NCBI GenBank assembly: GCA_019137255.1
Contig: WPDH01000034.1
Location: 62,001 to 126,000 of the forward strand
From: Corinectria fuckeliana
Lineage: Eukaryota > Ascomycota > Sordariomycetes > Hypocreales > Nectriaceae
Reading direction: 5' to 3'
DNA: 64,000 bases
Each line of letters starts with the position of its first letter. Within the stretch, counting starts at the first letter, position 1. Below are positions 10,928-22,900 of the stretch, piece by piece. Both the position numbers and the translations under genes were made by a program. The notes under the pieces were generated by a model. The model saw only the letters and a list, made by a program, of their open reading frames with translations, ran no database searches and was not told the origin of the DNA.

Positions 10928-11488
10928 TTAAAACTCCCTCAGATAGTCACCGACAACGTTGCTCAAGCTATGCTTGACCTTGCCAATGTCCGCGTAGCCC
11001 AAGCTGCGAACCAACGCAACAGCCTCATCCCCGAGTGCTGTGAGCATGCTAGCCGCGAAGCGGTGCTGATGTCGATCAGCTGGCATGTTAAAAAAAATCC
11101 AAGGCTGACCACGTACCTGATAGGGCTTGTTGCCCTTGTCGTGGAAGACGAGGAAGCGCTTGGTATGATTCTTGTCCTCTCCATATTGAAACTGGTTGTC
11201 GACAACCACGGTAACGTAGTCTCCGCCATTCTGCTTCTTCTCGAAATCCCGAAGCTTGCTGGCTTGAATGAAGATGAGACCGTCCGAGCTCCCTGACGAG
11301 ACGTTAAAACGAGGCACTTCGATTGCGTGGGAACACTTACCACCACATGTAACGCGATACTCGCAGGGGATGTATTCCTCCTTGTGCTCGTGCCCCCAGT
11401 CCTGAGTCCATGTCACAAGGATCTTCACCTCAGTGAACTCCTTTGCATCGACGTAGATCGCGTCGCCTTTGCCAACGAGAGAAGACAT
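10928..11488 (-). CDS. Hypothetical protein, 153 aa
   Basis: Minus-strand exons 11488-11341, 11292-11117 and 11065-10928. Introns are 48 bp (GTAAGT...TCAG, joining TCGG to GSSDG) and 51 bp (GTACGT...ATCAG, with a T-run and branch-like CTGAT). Both are multiples of three, so an unspliced reading is also open (186 codons), but the consensus sites favour splicing. The protein has alternating beta-type segments (EVKILVTWTQDW, YVTVVVDNQFQYG, FLVFHDKG) and a helical C-terminus (VKHSLSNVVGDYL). No family recognised. An in-frame ATG at 11563 lies only about 30 bp past the TATA box, so the ATG at 11488 is the better start. Confidence 0.6.
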   Translation of the reverse strand: MSSLVGKGDAIYVDAKEFTEVKILVTWTQDWGHEHKEEYIPCEYRVTCGGKCSHAIEVPRFNVSSGSSDGLIFIQASKLRDFEKKQNGGDYVTVVVDNQFQYGEDKNHTKRFLVFHDKGNKPYQVRGQPWIFFNMPADRHQHRFAASMLTALGDEAVALVRSLGYADIGKVKHSLSNVVGDYLREF

Positions 11489-11593
11489 GGTATCGAGTAG
11501 GGCGTATGGGTGAACGCTGAACAGGGAGTAGAGTGTAATAGTGTGAGGGGGCTGGTCGCACAATGATACATAGGAGTAGTGCCGAGGCAGTCT

Positions 11594-11601
11594 TATTTAT
11601 A
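11594..11601 (-). promoter_or_regulatory. TATA box
   Basis: TATAAATA on the minus strand, 106 bp before the ATG at 11488. It fixes the likely transcription start near 11565 and therefore argues against the upstream in-frame ATG at 11563. Confidence 0.6.
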
Positions 11602-13757
11602 CTCGCTCACCGAGAGTATATTTTGCTTACAAACTTCACAAGGATAGTGATCGTAAAATGCGACGATCGCTCGTTATCCGGTCAGCCCATAGCCCAACGG
11701 ACTCATCGGCGCTATTTGGTCTCGATTCTCAATGTCTTGCAGGCAGCCAGCCACAGCAGCGGCTACGCTCCAAAAGGGGCCACATGCGCAACACGCTAAC
11801 TAAATGTTACTTAAATCTCTCTTGGGCAGATACCTGAGTACCTATCTAGCCGTCTGCTACCTCACTAGACGCTTCATCCAAAGCTTTGGCGGTATTCACC
11901 TAGGCTGCGTGCTTCAGAGTGTAAGCGCCAGCTTCGCATTCCTGTTCCAGCTCAAGAAGATGCCTCTCCTTGCTCCGCCCTCGCGGTTTTCCCCCTTCGT
12001 GCCGTTCTGCAGCAGATGCAAGCTCAGATACTGCAGCACGCGCGGTGAGAACGGTGAGAACTAGCCAACCAGTGAATGATACTCTAGACTCGGGACGTAC
12101 AGTCTAGGTGGTAGGGAAGCATGAGCAAACCGCGAGCGCAGCTGTCAATGTCGTTCCAGAGCGACGTACTAGACTATACGCTCCAATGGATAATTACTTC
12201 ATCTAGGGAAATTTCTCGAAGACTTGGAACATTGATGTGCAACTCGAGTATCACCCTCAGGTCCTTTCTAACCAGCCCACGCACATACAGCCACGTACGA
12301 GTCCAGTACTATTGAGGTCTTATTCGAGAACAAGTGATGGGGAATCCAGGTTGAACTCGACTTTCTCTGAACGGAGCCTGGCTCCTTCGTGTGGAATTTC
12401 AGGATGGATATAGCAGTCCGCGGTGTAGGGTTGACGTCGCTGCCAAGGCTGAGCTGCTCCTTTGAGGCGCTGGTGACGGATGACACCAACCCGCTAGAGG
12501 GCTTTCTGAACAAGCCCGAATCCACGCAATCTTTGGCTACCATTACCATGGGGAATTTTGGTTAGACTCGGTTGATTACGGCTTGTTGGGCCGGCCCAGC
12601 TGCGCTGCTCCTTCGCCACTTCGGCTTAGCTGGCAAGCTGGCAACCAGCTGGAGATGACCCATGCGAGTTATGAAGACGCAGACACAAAGGGTAGCCAAG
12701 CTCGGTCAGAACAAGACTATCTCGGGTCCCACTACTGTGCAAACGCAAAATGGTCTCACATTTTACAACCTGCGTACTTCATACCAAGGCCGTCCGTTTA
12801 ATACATCACAGGGGCCTATTAGGCCAAGTGTCACCGCTACAGTAGGACGTTCATCGGGGGGATCAACCCGCCAATAAGAGGCTCATAAGACTATCACATG
12901 GGGTCAATTCTGTATTCAAATACTAATAAGACCGGGTTGTAGTAACGGAAGCAGAAAGCTTCCACGGCCACAGCACTCAGGGTTGGTCTTAACCTTGAGC
13001 CTCTTCATCCAGGGCAGTATCTCTAGCTCCTCATTCTGGCATCACAATTGTTTCAGTTTCAACTACTGCAGACTAGAAGGTTTCTGGAAACGCCTGCGTA
13101 TTGGAGCCATGCCGTCGGCAGTTCAAGCCACTCGGCCACACCTGCACGCGACGAAATCGCCCAGACACCCTCCAATCAGACATGTCGACACAACACCTCC
13201 TCACCATTCGCTACGTCGTCTGTTACTCTTGGTTTCTCGCATCACTGTCCCGGGTAAAAGAGGAGTTGTCGGCCAGCCCGTCAGCATGGAGGGACGACAT
13301 AGAGGCCCGCCACAGTGAAACCGAAAGCAGCCGTGTAGCAGCTTACAGAATGCGAGATCTCGGAGCCAGCCGTCTTCACCGGTCCACTTCAGAGAGCCGC
13401 AAGCCTCGACTCGTGATACGACGGACCGTGATTCGTCGCCGTTGGGACGCCGTTGGTTGTACATGGCGAACCAGCAAGGCAGCCCGTCCGCCTCACATTC
13501 ATTCACCGGCATGCAACGCTGCGTTATCCTTGCTCACCATGTCGAATGGCACCCCAAGATGTCTCACACCCAGCTCCTCACAAGACAAGTGCTCAGGCGC
13601 AGCCCACTGGCGCGGCAGTGGCGGACATCTGTCATGACTTGATTGGGTTGTTGGGGAGACCGCGTGTGATGGCACACGCATCGCATCACCTCGGCATAGC
13701 ACTGCCATGCTTTTCCTTGCCGGGCGTCGAATGTGCAGAAGCTCGCATGCTCCTAAT
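11602..13757. other. Gene-free stretch of about 2.1 kb
   Basis: No supported gene. A minus-strand ORF at 12549-12268 (93 codons) and several overlapping ORFs at 13,040-13,860 have no domain and Arg/Pro/Ser-biased composition typical of out-of-frame reading. Confidence 0.4.
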
Positions 13758-13764
13758 TATAAAT
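13758..13764 (+). promoter_or_regulatory. TATA box
   Basis: TATAAAT 136 bp before the last base preceding the ATG at 13900, followed by a C/T-rich leader with CTCCTCCTCC. Confidence 0.5.
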
Positions 13765-13899
13765 CTAGAGCCTCGGCCCTGGATGTGTCCTGCGCGGTCT
13801 CATCCTGTCCCAGACCATACCCTTCTTCCTCAGTCCAGTTCGTTTCTTTGCTTCCCCTGAACTCCTCCTCCTCCAATCTCAAGTTCACGACCGCTCAAG

Positions 13900-14739
13900 A
13901 TGGCCTCGCAACGCACTCAGATCAATTGCGCCGCCATCGTCGCCAGCCTCGAGGGCAAGCACAACCTGAGCCTCCCCGAGGACCTCGTCTCGGGCAGCAC
14001 CTTGGCCGAGCTCAACACGCGGGTCAGACGCCTCGAAACCACCCATTCCATCACCCAGCCGCCGCCCAGCCTGGACCCGACGTGGGACTCGCTCGCCTTT
14101 CGCATCTGCCGCGTCCAGGAGAAGTCGCACGCTTCGATCCCCAACAAAAAGGCGGCCAGCAGCAGCTTTGCCTCCATGGTCCCTGAGACCCTGGACGTCT
14201 CCATCGAGACGCTGCAGACCATCTGCTCCGACCTCGCCAAGCCGCGCATCGGGATGCGCCCGATCGCGCTGCCCCCGTGGCCCAAGTGCGCGACCGACGA
14301 GGAGATGCTGGACGTCATCCGGCAGCGGATGTGCTACGCCGCCGGCTCGCACAGGATGCCGGTGCCGTCCATCCCCATCAGCCGCTTCGAGATGTACACC
14401 CAGCTCGTGGGCTTCGTGCTCAAGCTCGAAGAGCCAGAGACGATGTACTCTAGAGTCCCGGGGGCTTTCACAAGCCCGGGCAAGAAGGCATGCTGCGGCT
14501 GCTGCGGCTGCTACTGCCACAATAGCTTCAACAGCTACCCCGGGCCGGGACGTGGCATGCCGCCACCCGGTGTACGAGGAGGGTATCCGACCTTTCCCGC
14601 CGTGGGCCCGCCGCCGCGACGCAAGAAGGCATCTAGCTTTGGGTGGCTGAAGAAGCTGGCGTTCTGGCGGCGTGCCAAGATTGATGATGACGGGTCGTCC
14701 ACCACAAGCACCACAAGCAGCACGATTGTGGACGCCTAG
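13900..14739 (+). CDS. Hypothetical protein with dense Cys cluster, 279 aa
   Basis: Single-exon ORF with a good start (CTCAAGATGG) and a TATA box upstream. No domain recognised in residues 1-190, which are helical and amphipathic (HNLSLPEDLVSGSTLAEL; EMLDVIRQRMCYAAG). Residues 196-207 hold six Cys within nine positions (CCGCCGCYCH), followed by a Gly/Pro/Tyr-rich linker (residues 210-235) and a basic segment with WLKKLAFWRRAK (about 249-260), ending in a Ser/Thr tail. The Cys cluster is a candidate palmitoylation or metal-binding site and the basic-aromatic tail a membrane-binding helix; both are inferences. High GC third positions match a functional gene. A 287-codon antisense ORF over it is a shadow. 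Confidence 0.7.
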   Translation: MASQRTQINCAAIVASLEGKHNLSLPEDLVSGSTLAELNTRVRRLETTHSITQPPPSLDPTWDSLAFRICRVQEKSHASIPNKKAASSSFASMVPETLDVSIETLQTICSDLAKPRIGMRPIALPPWPKCATDEEMLDVIRQRMCYAAGSHRMPVPSIPISRFEMYTQLVGFVLKLEEPETMYSRVPGAFTSPGKKACCGCCGCYCHNSFNSYPGPGRGMPPPGVRGGYPTFPAVGPPPRRKKASSFGWLKKLAFWRRAKIDDDGSSTTSTTSSTIVDA

Positions 14740-16452
14740 GTGTAGCAACGGATGCTCATGGGGTTGCTGGTGCTCTTTCGGGAAACGTTGTGAGGGGCGT
14801 GGTATTACAACAAAAGATAGCTTGTAGCTATAGACCTTCCTTTTAACTTGAGTCGGCCAGGTTTCACTACAAAAATGGTGTTCAACTTCCTTCGTTGGCA
14901 GATAACACTACCTCTTACTGTACCCATCCATGCTTTGAGTCTCTAATTTAGAAAGCTGCGTTGTTGCTCCCTTCTGGATGATGCTTGCATCAGCCAACGT
15001 TAGCCGTCTCTCTTCGCGTGACAGGTCTTCTCGTGAACTAATGAACCACAACCCATACAATCCACTGCTCACATAGTGTGGGAGCCTGGAAAACTGCTGA
15101 ACAGCCATGAGTTAATAGTAGAATGGATTGTCTGTCCTAATATCCTGCGGAGAATTCTCGCGGTTCATAAGGATACCTGTGCCTATCCGCATCATGACCA
15201 ATGACAACCCCAACCGACGTTGGACCAGGATTCGATTTCGCAAATGGACTTTGCGAATGCCGACGTAATTTGTTTGTTCAACTCCTACGTCAACTCAGTT
15301 TTCTCCTCACTGAGAAACCCACCAACTTCACCAAAGGCCCCTAATACGTCGCTCAGCTCACCATTCTCCTTTCTGTCTCTTTCAGCCACAAGTCCTTCAC
15401 AGCGTCCAGTCGCAAATCCGTGATACTGTTGCTAGGCTGTCTGCGGCCAGTGGACAGCCTGCTCAAGAATCTCTTCCTCATCTCCCTCCCTGTCACCTTC
15501 TTCCCTTCCTGAACGGCCTCATCGAGGGCGTCTTCACCGGGCCCACCTGATCAGAACCGAACAAAGCTCCGCCCGCTACCTGCTGAGGCAACTCCGGGCC
15601 CAGCTCTCAAAGATAGCAAACGTTATACCCGCTAGTTCTTACATCATGCAGGTCGATGCTAGCAGTGAGCCCAGCTTATCCATAGCTTACTTAGAATCTA
15701 ATCCTTCCACTGTTGGCGTGAAAGGTGAGAATACAATAAACCCCAGTTATCCTAGTCAGGCACCTTTGCCGGCCTAATGCTAGGTGATTGACACTCACTG
15801 AGCCAATCAAGCTAACCAGACAAGGCGTTCCCCTCCGTGGTCAACCAAGACGATGGATATGAACGGTCATCACCTCAAGACAATTACACAACATGAAGCT
15901 TGAGCCATTTGACAACATTTGACGATATTCCATACTTGTATCATATTCAACTAGCTCATGTCTTCTGTCTTCAGCATGGAATAAGTAAAGGCCTCAGAAC
16001 TGAATATTACATAACCAAAGAATAGTTACTAGACGCTTGTCGTTCTTTAGTCGCCAATGGCAAAGGGTTATAAGCACCTGGTAGAGGCTAGGTCCAGGCA
16101 TCATAAAGTTAACAGAAGGTTAACAGAAGGCTCCCTACTTGATCTTAGGCTCATCCAATATTTTCCGTTCCCTTTCATATGTTGGAGGCACCATCGGTGC
16201 AACACAATAGCCAGCAGCCCTTCCAAACCAAAAATGAATCAGTGCTAATCATATTTCACAAGCTCGAGAGGAACACCGCGCACAAGCAAAGTAGCCTTGA
16301 TTCGAAGTCGACGAAGAGAGACATTAGGACACACGCCAGATGCATGGCATGTCATAAAACTCTGCCAACTCAGGCTAGCCTTTATGCTACTTGTGCCTTG
16401 CCCAACTCCAGGATACTACACGTTTTGAACCCCCCAGCTTGCCCATCTCACT
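14740..16452. other. Gene-free stretch, possible orphan exon
   Basis: No complete gene. At 15,377-15,550 a consensus acceptor (TTTCTGTCTCTTTCAG) opens about 55 codons (SQIRDTVARLSAASGQPAQE ... GVFTGPT then TGA) that read protein-like, but no matching upstream donor or ATG exon was found. The rest is AT-richer and featureless. Confidence 0.3.
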
Positions 16453-17187
16453 TCAAAGCCCGTCAGTCTCGTTACTCATCAACCCAAGTCCCAGGCATCC
16501 GACTCTTCCGCTTGACGAGCAAGGTGCGGCCTCGTACCAAGTGGAAGCGCAGTGCTCAACTTCTGCGTTGAGGTACTGCTGGATGTCGACGCCAGCTTGT
16601 TCCAAGACGTCTGCCCACGCTTGGGTGTCCTCGATAGCATTACTCGTCGTATCGGCCTCACGCAGTATGCAGTTCAGAGCGCTGAGCCCTGGATTGGAGC
16701 CCATGTTTGTCTCCCAAATCGGGACATGAACATCTTAACCGCTTGATATGGCCTGGTTTGTAGTCATATGCAATTGAAGCGACTTGAGCGACTGGTCCAA
16801 GTCGTCATTGCACCGTCGTATTGTGCCTCTATGCTGTAGGAATAAAGTGCCTATAGTGTTGAATGGGCGCCGCTTCCTGGTCAGGCTGGTTGTGATGCTA
16901 CTAATGATACTGTGAAACTGCGACACCTTGTCCCGGCAGTCGGTCATGGTCTTGTGCAGTTTCTTGAGCAAGATGGCGTCCCATGGCTTCGGAGCCTGGT
17001 CGCATAAACCGAGCGCAACCTCAAGCGAGTGCCAGATGGCTTCAATATCGTCGAGCTTGTCTGAGAGGATGGAAAGCTCCTTTGCGGCCGACTTGTAACT
17101 GAGAATCAGCTTCTGGATGGCGGCTGTCGTCTGCACCAACTGCATCGCCAGAGAGACGACACCGAACGCGAGCGATGCGGGATCCAT
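16453..17187 (-). CDS. Fungal STAND N-terminal domain protein (PigL_N/helical bundle), no NTPase
   Basis: Exons 17187-16740 and 16688-16453 encode 227 residues. The start gives MDPASLAFGVVSLAMQLVQ, the hallmark opening of the fungal N-terminal domain of STAND proteins, followed by a helical bundle (SYKSAAKELSILSDKLDDIE; LKKLHKTMTDCRDKVSQFHS). The 51 bp intron (GTTAAG...CCAG) removes an in-frame TAA and joins NQAISS to GLSALNCIL. The C-terminal part has AWADVLEQAGVDIQQYL, a segment often seen in ankyrin-bearing members. In full-length relatives this domain precedes NACHT/NB-ARC or ankyrin modules linked to non-self recognition; here neither is present before the stop. It may be a free-standing adaptor or a remnant; if the intron is not spliced the protein ends at residue 151. 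Confidence 0.65.
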
Positions 17188-18158
17188 ACCAGAAATGCCG
17201 GCAGAGAGACATGAGCTTACTGAGGAGAAGAAGTCGGAGAGTGCGCCGACTCTGAGAAATAGCAGGCGATTCCAGGCATAGTAGCGGGCAGATTTGGCTG
17301 CCAGACTCTTTGCTCCCATTGTCGCCGGCCAAGTCAGCCCAACGCCCAATTTCAAGCACCGCTGTCAGCCTTGCTCTCTCATTGTACCTTTTCCCTCCGG
17401 GCTCTCGAGATATTGGCGTCATAATCCTGACGCTGACAGGCAGGTGTTTTAGAAATTCGTAGCAAAAGCTCCTCGTTTTGATCGACCGCTCACAGGCCAA
17501 CTCCTTGAAGTAAGTTGAGTTCCTTTTACTCCAAGTATACCAAGACAAGTGTGAGAGCCTTTCTGCTTCTTGCCCCCTTCAAGCTATACTGAATACATTC
17601 ATCACGTAGCAGGCTCGTGGTCATCTCGACTGCTCACATTCGAAAGCCGAGGCCTTAGGTGCCTAATAGTTGCTCGAGGTTGGCCGAAGACAGCCTCTGT
17701 CTTTGGCGGCAACCATGGCACTAATAACGGACCTGCTATATCCGTCGTCTTGGAAATGAGAATCAACTCAAAGCACGCCTTCCAAGACTTCAACTACACG
17801 AGCATCGATAGGATTCACTGCGAGTACTTATTGCCTGGACTCATGTTTGCATAGAGCATTAGCATTGAGCGTGTATGTGAGCCGAGCCGTCATCATTATG
17901 TAGACTAGATATAAGCTACCTGAAAAAAAACGTAGCGGAGCATAACGACTCCCTTGTGGCTTAAAAGGTGAAGCCGTCAGAACAATAGACATTGATCCCA
18001 AGAATGGAAAGCCTAATCGCCGTCGCCAGATACACTCGCACAACACGGAGAGCCTGATCTGACTCAGCGCTAGCATTTCGATGGCCTCTAAGTAATACGT
18101 CGAGGTTGGCTTCACGTCTACGTCGGAGCCGACGAAAGCTCACGTCAGCACCACAAGC
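17188..18158. other. Intergenic
   Basis: Upstream of the STAND-type gene and of the SnoaL-like gene. The open frame extends 56 codons 5' of the chosen STAND start without family resemblance. No other gene seen. Confidence 0.4.
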
Positions 18159-18167
18159 TATATATAT
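18159..18167 (+). promoter_or_regulatory. TATA box
   Basis: TATATATAT 105 bp before the ATG at 18272. Confidence 0.5.
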
Positions 18168-18271
18168 CCCATCGACCTCGCCAGACTAAAGGACAGACAA
18201 GATAACTTCTTCCCACATCTCAATCAAACTCCAACCACGATTACTTGAAACCCCCTTCAACCCTGTTCAAC

Positions 18272-18712
18272 ATGGCAGCCGAAAATGTCCACGCCAAGCT
18301 TGATGAACTGTGGGACGTCATCGGCGGCCTCAAAGTCGACTCGTCCCCAGAAGAATGGGACAAGTTCACCTCTCGCCTAAACCCCGACATAATTATGTTC
18401 CAAAAGGGCATCGCCTCGCCGCCTTTTCGAGGGCTGGAAGAGGTCGTGGCGGGATTCAAGAACCTCTTCAGCTTCTGGGTCCTGGTCGAGCGCAGGGTCC
18501 TGTCGCGAGGCGTAGATGCCGCCGGGACGACGGCCTTCTCCAACATGAACAACCGGCTGGTGATCTGCGGGGAGGAGGTCGATTTTGCGGAGGCGGAGGT
18601 GGTGAAGTTTGATGGCCAGGGTCGGGTTCTCGAGTACAGGCTGTACTACGATCCGGCGCCTGTCATGGCGATTGTGCAGAAGAAGGCTGCTGAGAAGACT
18701 GCTGATGCTTGA
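18272..18712 (+). CDS. SnoaL/NTF2-like fold protein, 146 aa
   Basis: Single exon with ATG in good context (TTCAACATGG) and TGA at 18710-18712. Length and pattern fit the SnoaL/NTF2-like alpha+beta barrel: N-terminal helix (HAKLDELWDVIGGL), DIIMFQKGIASPPFRGLEEVVAGF, where NTF2-like enzymes and binding proteins place the cone, then beta strands (NRLVICGEEVDFAEAEVVKF, YRLYYDPAPV). Fungal members are often cyclases, hydrolases or small-molecule binding proteins, but the substrate cannot be read here. Stands alone downstream of a TATA box. Confidence 0.65.
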   Translation: MAAENVHAKLDELWDVIGGLKVDSSPEEWDKFTSRLNPDIIMFQKGIASPPFRGLEEVVAGFKNLFSFWVLVERRVLSRGVDAAGTTAFSNMNNRLVICGEEVDFAEAEVVKFDGQGRVLEYRLYYDPAPVMAIVQKKAAEKTADA

Positions 18713-19935
18713 TTGCATTCGCATAGTAGCGATGAGGCCTTTACGGAACCATCCATGACTTCTAAGACTTACTTTAGTCTGGTCTCACAACACTGATAAA
18801 CCCCATGGTCATGGAACACTAAGATGATCGTGAAATATGCCAACCCATTGTTTTGATTGTTCTAGGTTTGGCCAACTGCCTGCGTACGTACCACAAACCT
18901 CCTCGCCATCGGAAGATGTGTTCATACGTGCAATGCGCGTGATGACGGAAGTTTCGTAGCCTCTGTAGAGTCTCCGCAACCACTTAAGATGAGGCAATAA
19001 GTGGCGAGAGTAAACTCTGCGGGACTCGGAGCAGACATGGGAAAGAAATCCATGGGGTCTCTCAGGATCTTTTCAATCAAGGCAACGGGTCAGTCGGCTG
19101 GTGGCGGAGACGCCAGTGTCAGGGCACCCAAATTCGTTTATAGAGCAGGGCTTGCCGCTACCATCAGACTATGCTACCACTGACTATTTCGGAAATATTG
19201 GAAGAGCTGTAGGTGGATCGGAAGCTATTTGACGACAGCAAGATGATTGACACTAACCACTACTCGCGTTTAGGCGGACGGTCGCGGAGGACATGACGAT
19301 GAAAGATGCAGCGAAAACAGCACATCCAGCCGGGGTCACTCAGGAGAAGATGCTGATCTACTTTAGGCGTGCTATTTTCAACCTAAGCCGCCTAGGACTA
19401 ATTGCAAACTCTACGGTTGGGTGCTCAGAATGAAATTAGGTATCAGGGATAATGCAAGAACAAACAAGTTTAAGATGACGTCGTGAGCTTGTTAGCCTGA
19501 TGATCGTGGTGTGAGACGACCATGACTGTTCTGCTCTGCTCTGCCTCAATGAGAGCTGCGCACATTTCCACCAGTTTTGAGCTGGAAGCCCCAATGTGGT
19601 CCTATGAACTTGAGAGGATCAAAGGCTCCTGCCTGGCTGAGCGGTGAGTCTCTATGTCTCGTAAATGTAGCCACTTAACCACACTAGAGTGAAACGCACA
19701 TCAAGGGAAGCGTTGGGCCAAGCACGCGGCAGCCGGAAGCAAGAAGCAGAGTGGCGAGGCCACTCGATGCATTCTGCCGAGCATCCGATGTCTAAGCTGG
19801 CGTCACAACTCACATCTGCAGCATGTGGCAATGTCCAAGCCCATCATTGGCGACGACGCGTTAGAACGGATATCCGCATCGTACATGTAGGCAGGGAGCA
19901 AGAGACCATGCGGATGATCAGGTATGGGTCCGATC

Positions 19936-19975
19936 GCGACGACTGCGTCTGCGACTGCGACTGCGACTGCGCCTG
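19936..19975. repeat. TGCGAC hexanucleotide array
   Basis: Short imperfect tandem run of TGCGAC/TGCGTC units, four to five copies. Low-complexity, no gene association. Confidence 0.7.
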
Positions 19976-22900
19976 CACCTCATGTCGTTAAAGCTGGTTT
20001 CGCCGTGTCTGATCGACGGGAGGGAAGAGGGGAAGGACGCCTTTGAAGAACCAAGCTTGGGTTTCAGTGCCGTCGATCCGCCATCGAGGGTCGGAATAAA
20101 ATACGACTCGTCACCTTGGGCTCCGTCATGTCAGGCTCTTTGGGCTCCTGGGCCCTCGGACTTGTCAGTGCAGGCGTCCCACTTGGACGTCGTCTGCCGT
20201 TGGACCCGTTTGGAACCCCGACTTCTGGCTGGATTTGGCTTGAAACGGCGAGACATGCAATCACCCTTGCGCAGCGTGGGTGTGGGCCGGGGGAGGCCCG
20301 GCGCAACGAGGAAGAGATTGCCGCGGGTTTTGCTTTTTCCTTCACCCTGGCTACTTGTAAGTAGTTTCGATGCCTGCCCCCGAACACTGGGAGAACGCGG
20401 AAGAGCAGGAAAAAAAAAAAAGGGAAAAATGACCGCCGGTGCTCAAGGCTCCGGGAGGAAAGAAGAGAATTGTGGAGAGGGTGAGGGCGGTCAAGGAGAA
20501 GCCGGAGTGGCCAAATGAGGCTGGTTTCAAGCCGACGGGAGTGGACAGGGTGCTGTGCTACCATGGAAGATGCTTGGAAGCATCGCGGAAGGGGACATGG
20601 GATGGATGATGTGGGGTGGTTTCGCAGAACCGTGCCACCATGTTCGGCAATCAGCAATCGTTACCTTACCTAAGGGTAGATGGGGTTACAAATACACATA
20701 TATATATGACTGTGTAGGCGAGTGTAAGGAGCTTAGGATCGAGAAGATACGTAGCATGTGCTGCATAGGATGTAGATGCTCATCCTCCTACTAGTAGGAT
20801 GGGACGACAGAAACGGAGGACCCGGAACCATCCGGGGTCAATCGTTCCTACTAGTCCGACGCATGTGCTGTACGCACTGTGCTTTGTACCGTCTCGTCGG
20901 AGACACGGCCATGAAAGACGTACGATTCCGAACACCATGCCAGAGCCAGATGCTCTCCTGCAATGCACGGGCCGGATGCGCGTGCGTCTGCGTGCAGCTC
21001 CTCCGGCGAACCCAACCGTTAGGAGATGCCCCGGAAGTTGGGGATCTGGCTCGCACTGTCCCCTGCCTGTTGAAGCGAGTGTGTGCCCTTTGTTCCCCCT
21101 GCTCCCCGGGGGTGAAGGAAGCGCCCTGCTATGATGGCGTGGGCCGCTGGGGATGGTGGCATCCCAATTTTGCATGGTTCTGTTGGTAATACAAGGCCCG
21201 GCCCCAAGGCAGTCCGTGTGCGCGTCGGGTATGATTGCACTGTAATTGCCCGCACCTCGCCAGTCGGGAATGCTACGTCGCAGCGTGGTTTGACCGATGC
21301 CCATGCCATGTCCATCATGATCCATCGGGGGGTTTTCCTTGGGCTGACGCAAGCGAAGCGGGAAGGGACTTGACTCAGACTGATTGATTGTGGTCCTCGG
21401 GCATTACATGGTACCGTCCATAGTGGGAGATGACAGGGTCCAGAAGAGGCCCTCGAAGCACTGTACCTGCGATGAACAACCCCCCCCCCCCGGGGAACTT
21501 GTGATGGTGCCATGTTGGCTCGGGGTCTAAGTGGCCAAACCTGGAAAGCCCGCGCGAAGGGGAGAATAAACAGTCTCCGACCGACGACCCGCTTTCCGGT
21601 TCCAGGGAAGCCTTCTGGAAGAAATGCCAAACCGCCCCCATGCGCCCGCGTGCGCACCACCCCTGCAAAGAACGTGATTCTGCGCCCCGAACCCCGGATA
21701 TCCAGCCCAGTCTTGTCCAGTTCGGTCCTGCGCGAATAGCATCGCGACTTGAGTGTACGTACGTCCTTCTTCTTCTTCTTCATGATTAATAGAAACAAGG
21801 AGAGAGGTCTGTCTGGCCCAGATGGACCCTTGCCTGGCCTGGCCCTCGGTCCACTCTGCTTGGTGGTCTGTTTTACCATGTAGTAATTTACCGGTCGTAC
21901 AAGCCACCGCCCCAAATGTCAGATGCGAAGCGGGAAACGGCCTGGACGCGAGCGGAGAGGGCGTTCCCGTCGTCTGTTGAGGCTCTTCTGGCTGCCGGAT
22001 CCAACCGATGTCGGCTTTTCCTTTCTTCTTTCTCGGGATGTGATCTGATTTGAGGGAGTCGTGCAGCGAGGGCTGAAGAGGAGGTTTGATGTGCTTGCTC
22101 GAGGCAAGGGGAGTCAACGTACATGATGCATGGAGATGGATGCTGCCATGCTGCCCTGTCTGGATGGAGAGTCGCCGTCCCGACCAATCCCAAAGCGTCT
22201 CGGTCGGCATTGAACGCTTCCCGTAGACGGCAGAACGTGCATGATACATGTCAGAATCTCTCGGCAGTACATGGTCGTTGGCGATTAGCGGCCTCCCTGC
22301 CCGAGCTTGACGACGACGATGAAGCCCAGCCCACCTCCCACTTCCGCCTTCGCATCCGCGCATCGCCTGTTCTTGTCTCGTTACGTCCTTTCCCGCTCCG
22401 CCTCGGTCCTCGTCGGCCGCCTACCCACCAGGCTAGATCCTTGCTCTGGCAAACCCGGCGCACGCGACGAGTGGATCCCCCATTTCTTTTTCTTTTGCCC
22501 ACTTCGGTCCCGAGTCGTAAATAAGTAGGTACCTCTCTCGTGGGTGTGTGGACGTGCGAAGAAGCAAGTACATATATATAATCCCAGCTGGCCTCCATTC
22601 TCCACCGTTCATCCTTGACTCGCTCGCTCAGCGCGGCTCATCGCATCGAGAACGAGAGAGACAACTTCGCGGGTTGTTGTCTCTTCTTTCCCTGCGTCCG
22701 AGTGCTGACACAGCCAGCTTTCCTTGTTTTTTTCCCCCTACATATTCTAGCCCACCAGCTTTCTAGACGCTAGAACCTGACCTTCTCTATGTGCGCCGTG
22801 TCCCCGGCATAGGGCCTTGGCAGAAGACTAAAAACGCTTCCTCCCCAAGTCGAAACCCGCCCGCGACTCTACGCTTAGTCTTCTTGTCTCCTTTTCCCCC

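Noticed and set aside
13885..14748. 287-codon minus-strand ORF
   Set aside because: Antisense to the Cys-cluster gene, whose plus strand has the better start, promoter and composition.
21019..22363. 298- and 278-codon minus-strand ORFs
   Set aside because: Biased composition, overlap each other and several plus-strand ORFs, no start context, no domain; likely chance in low-complexity DNA.
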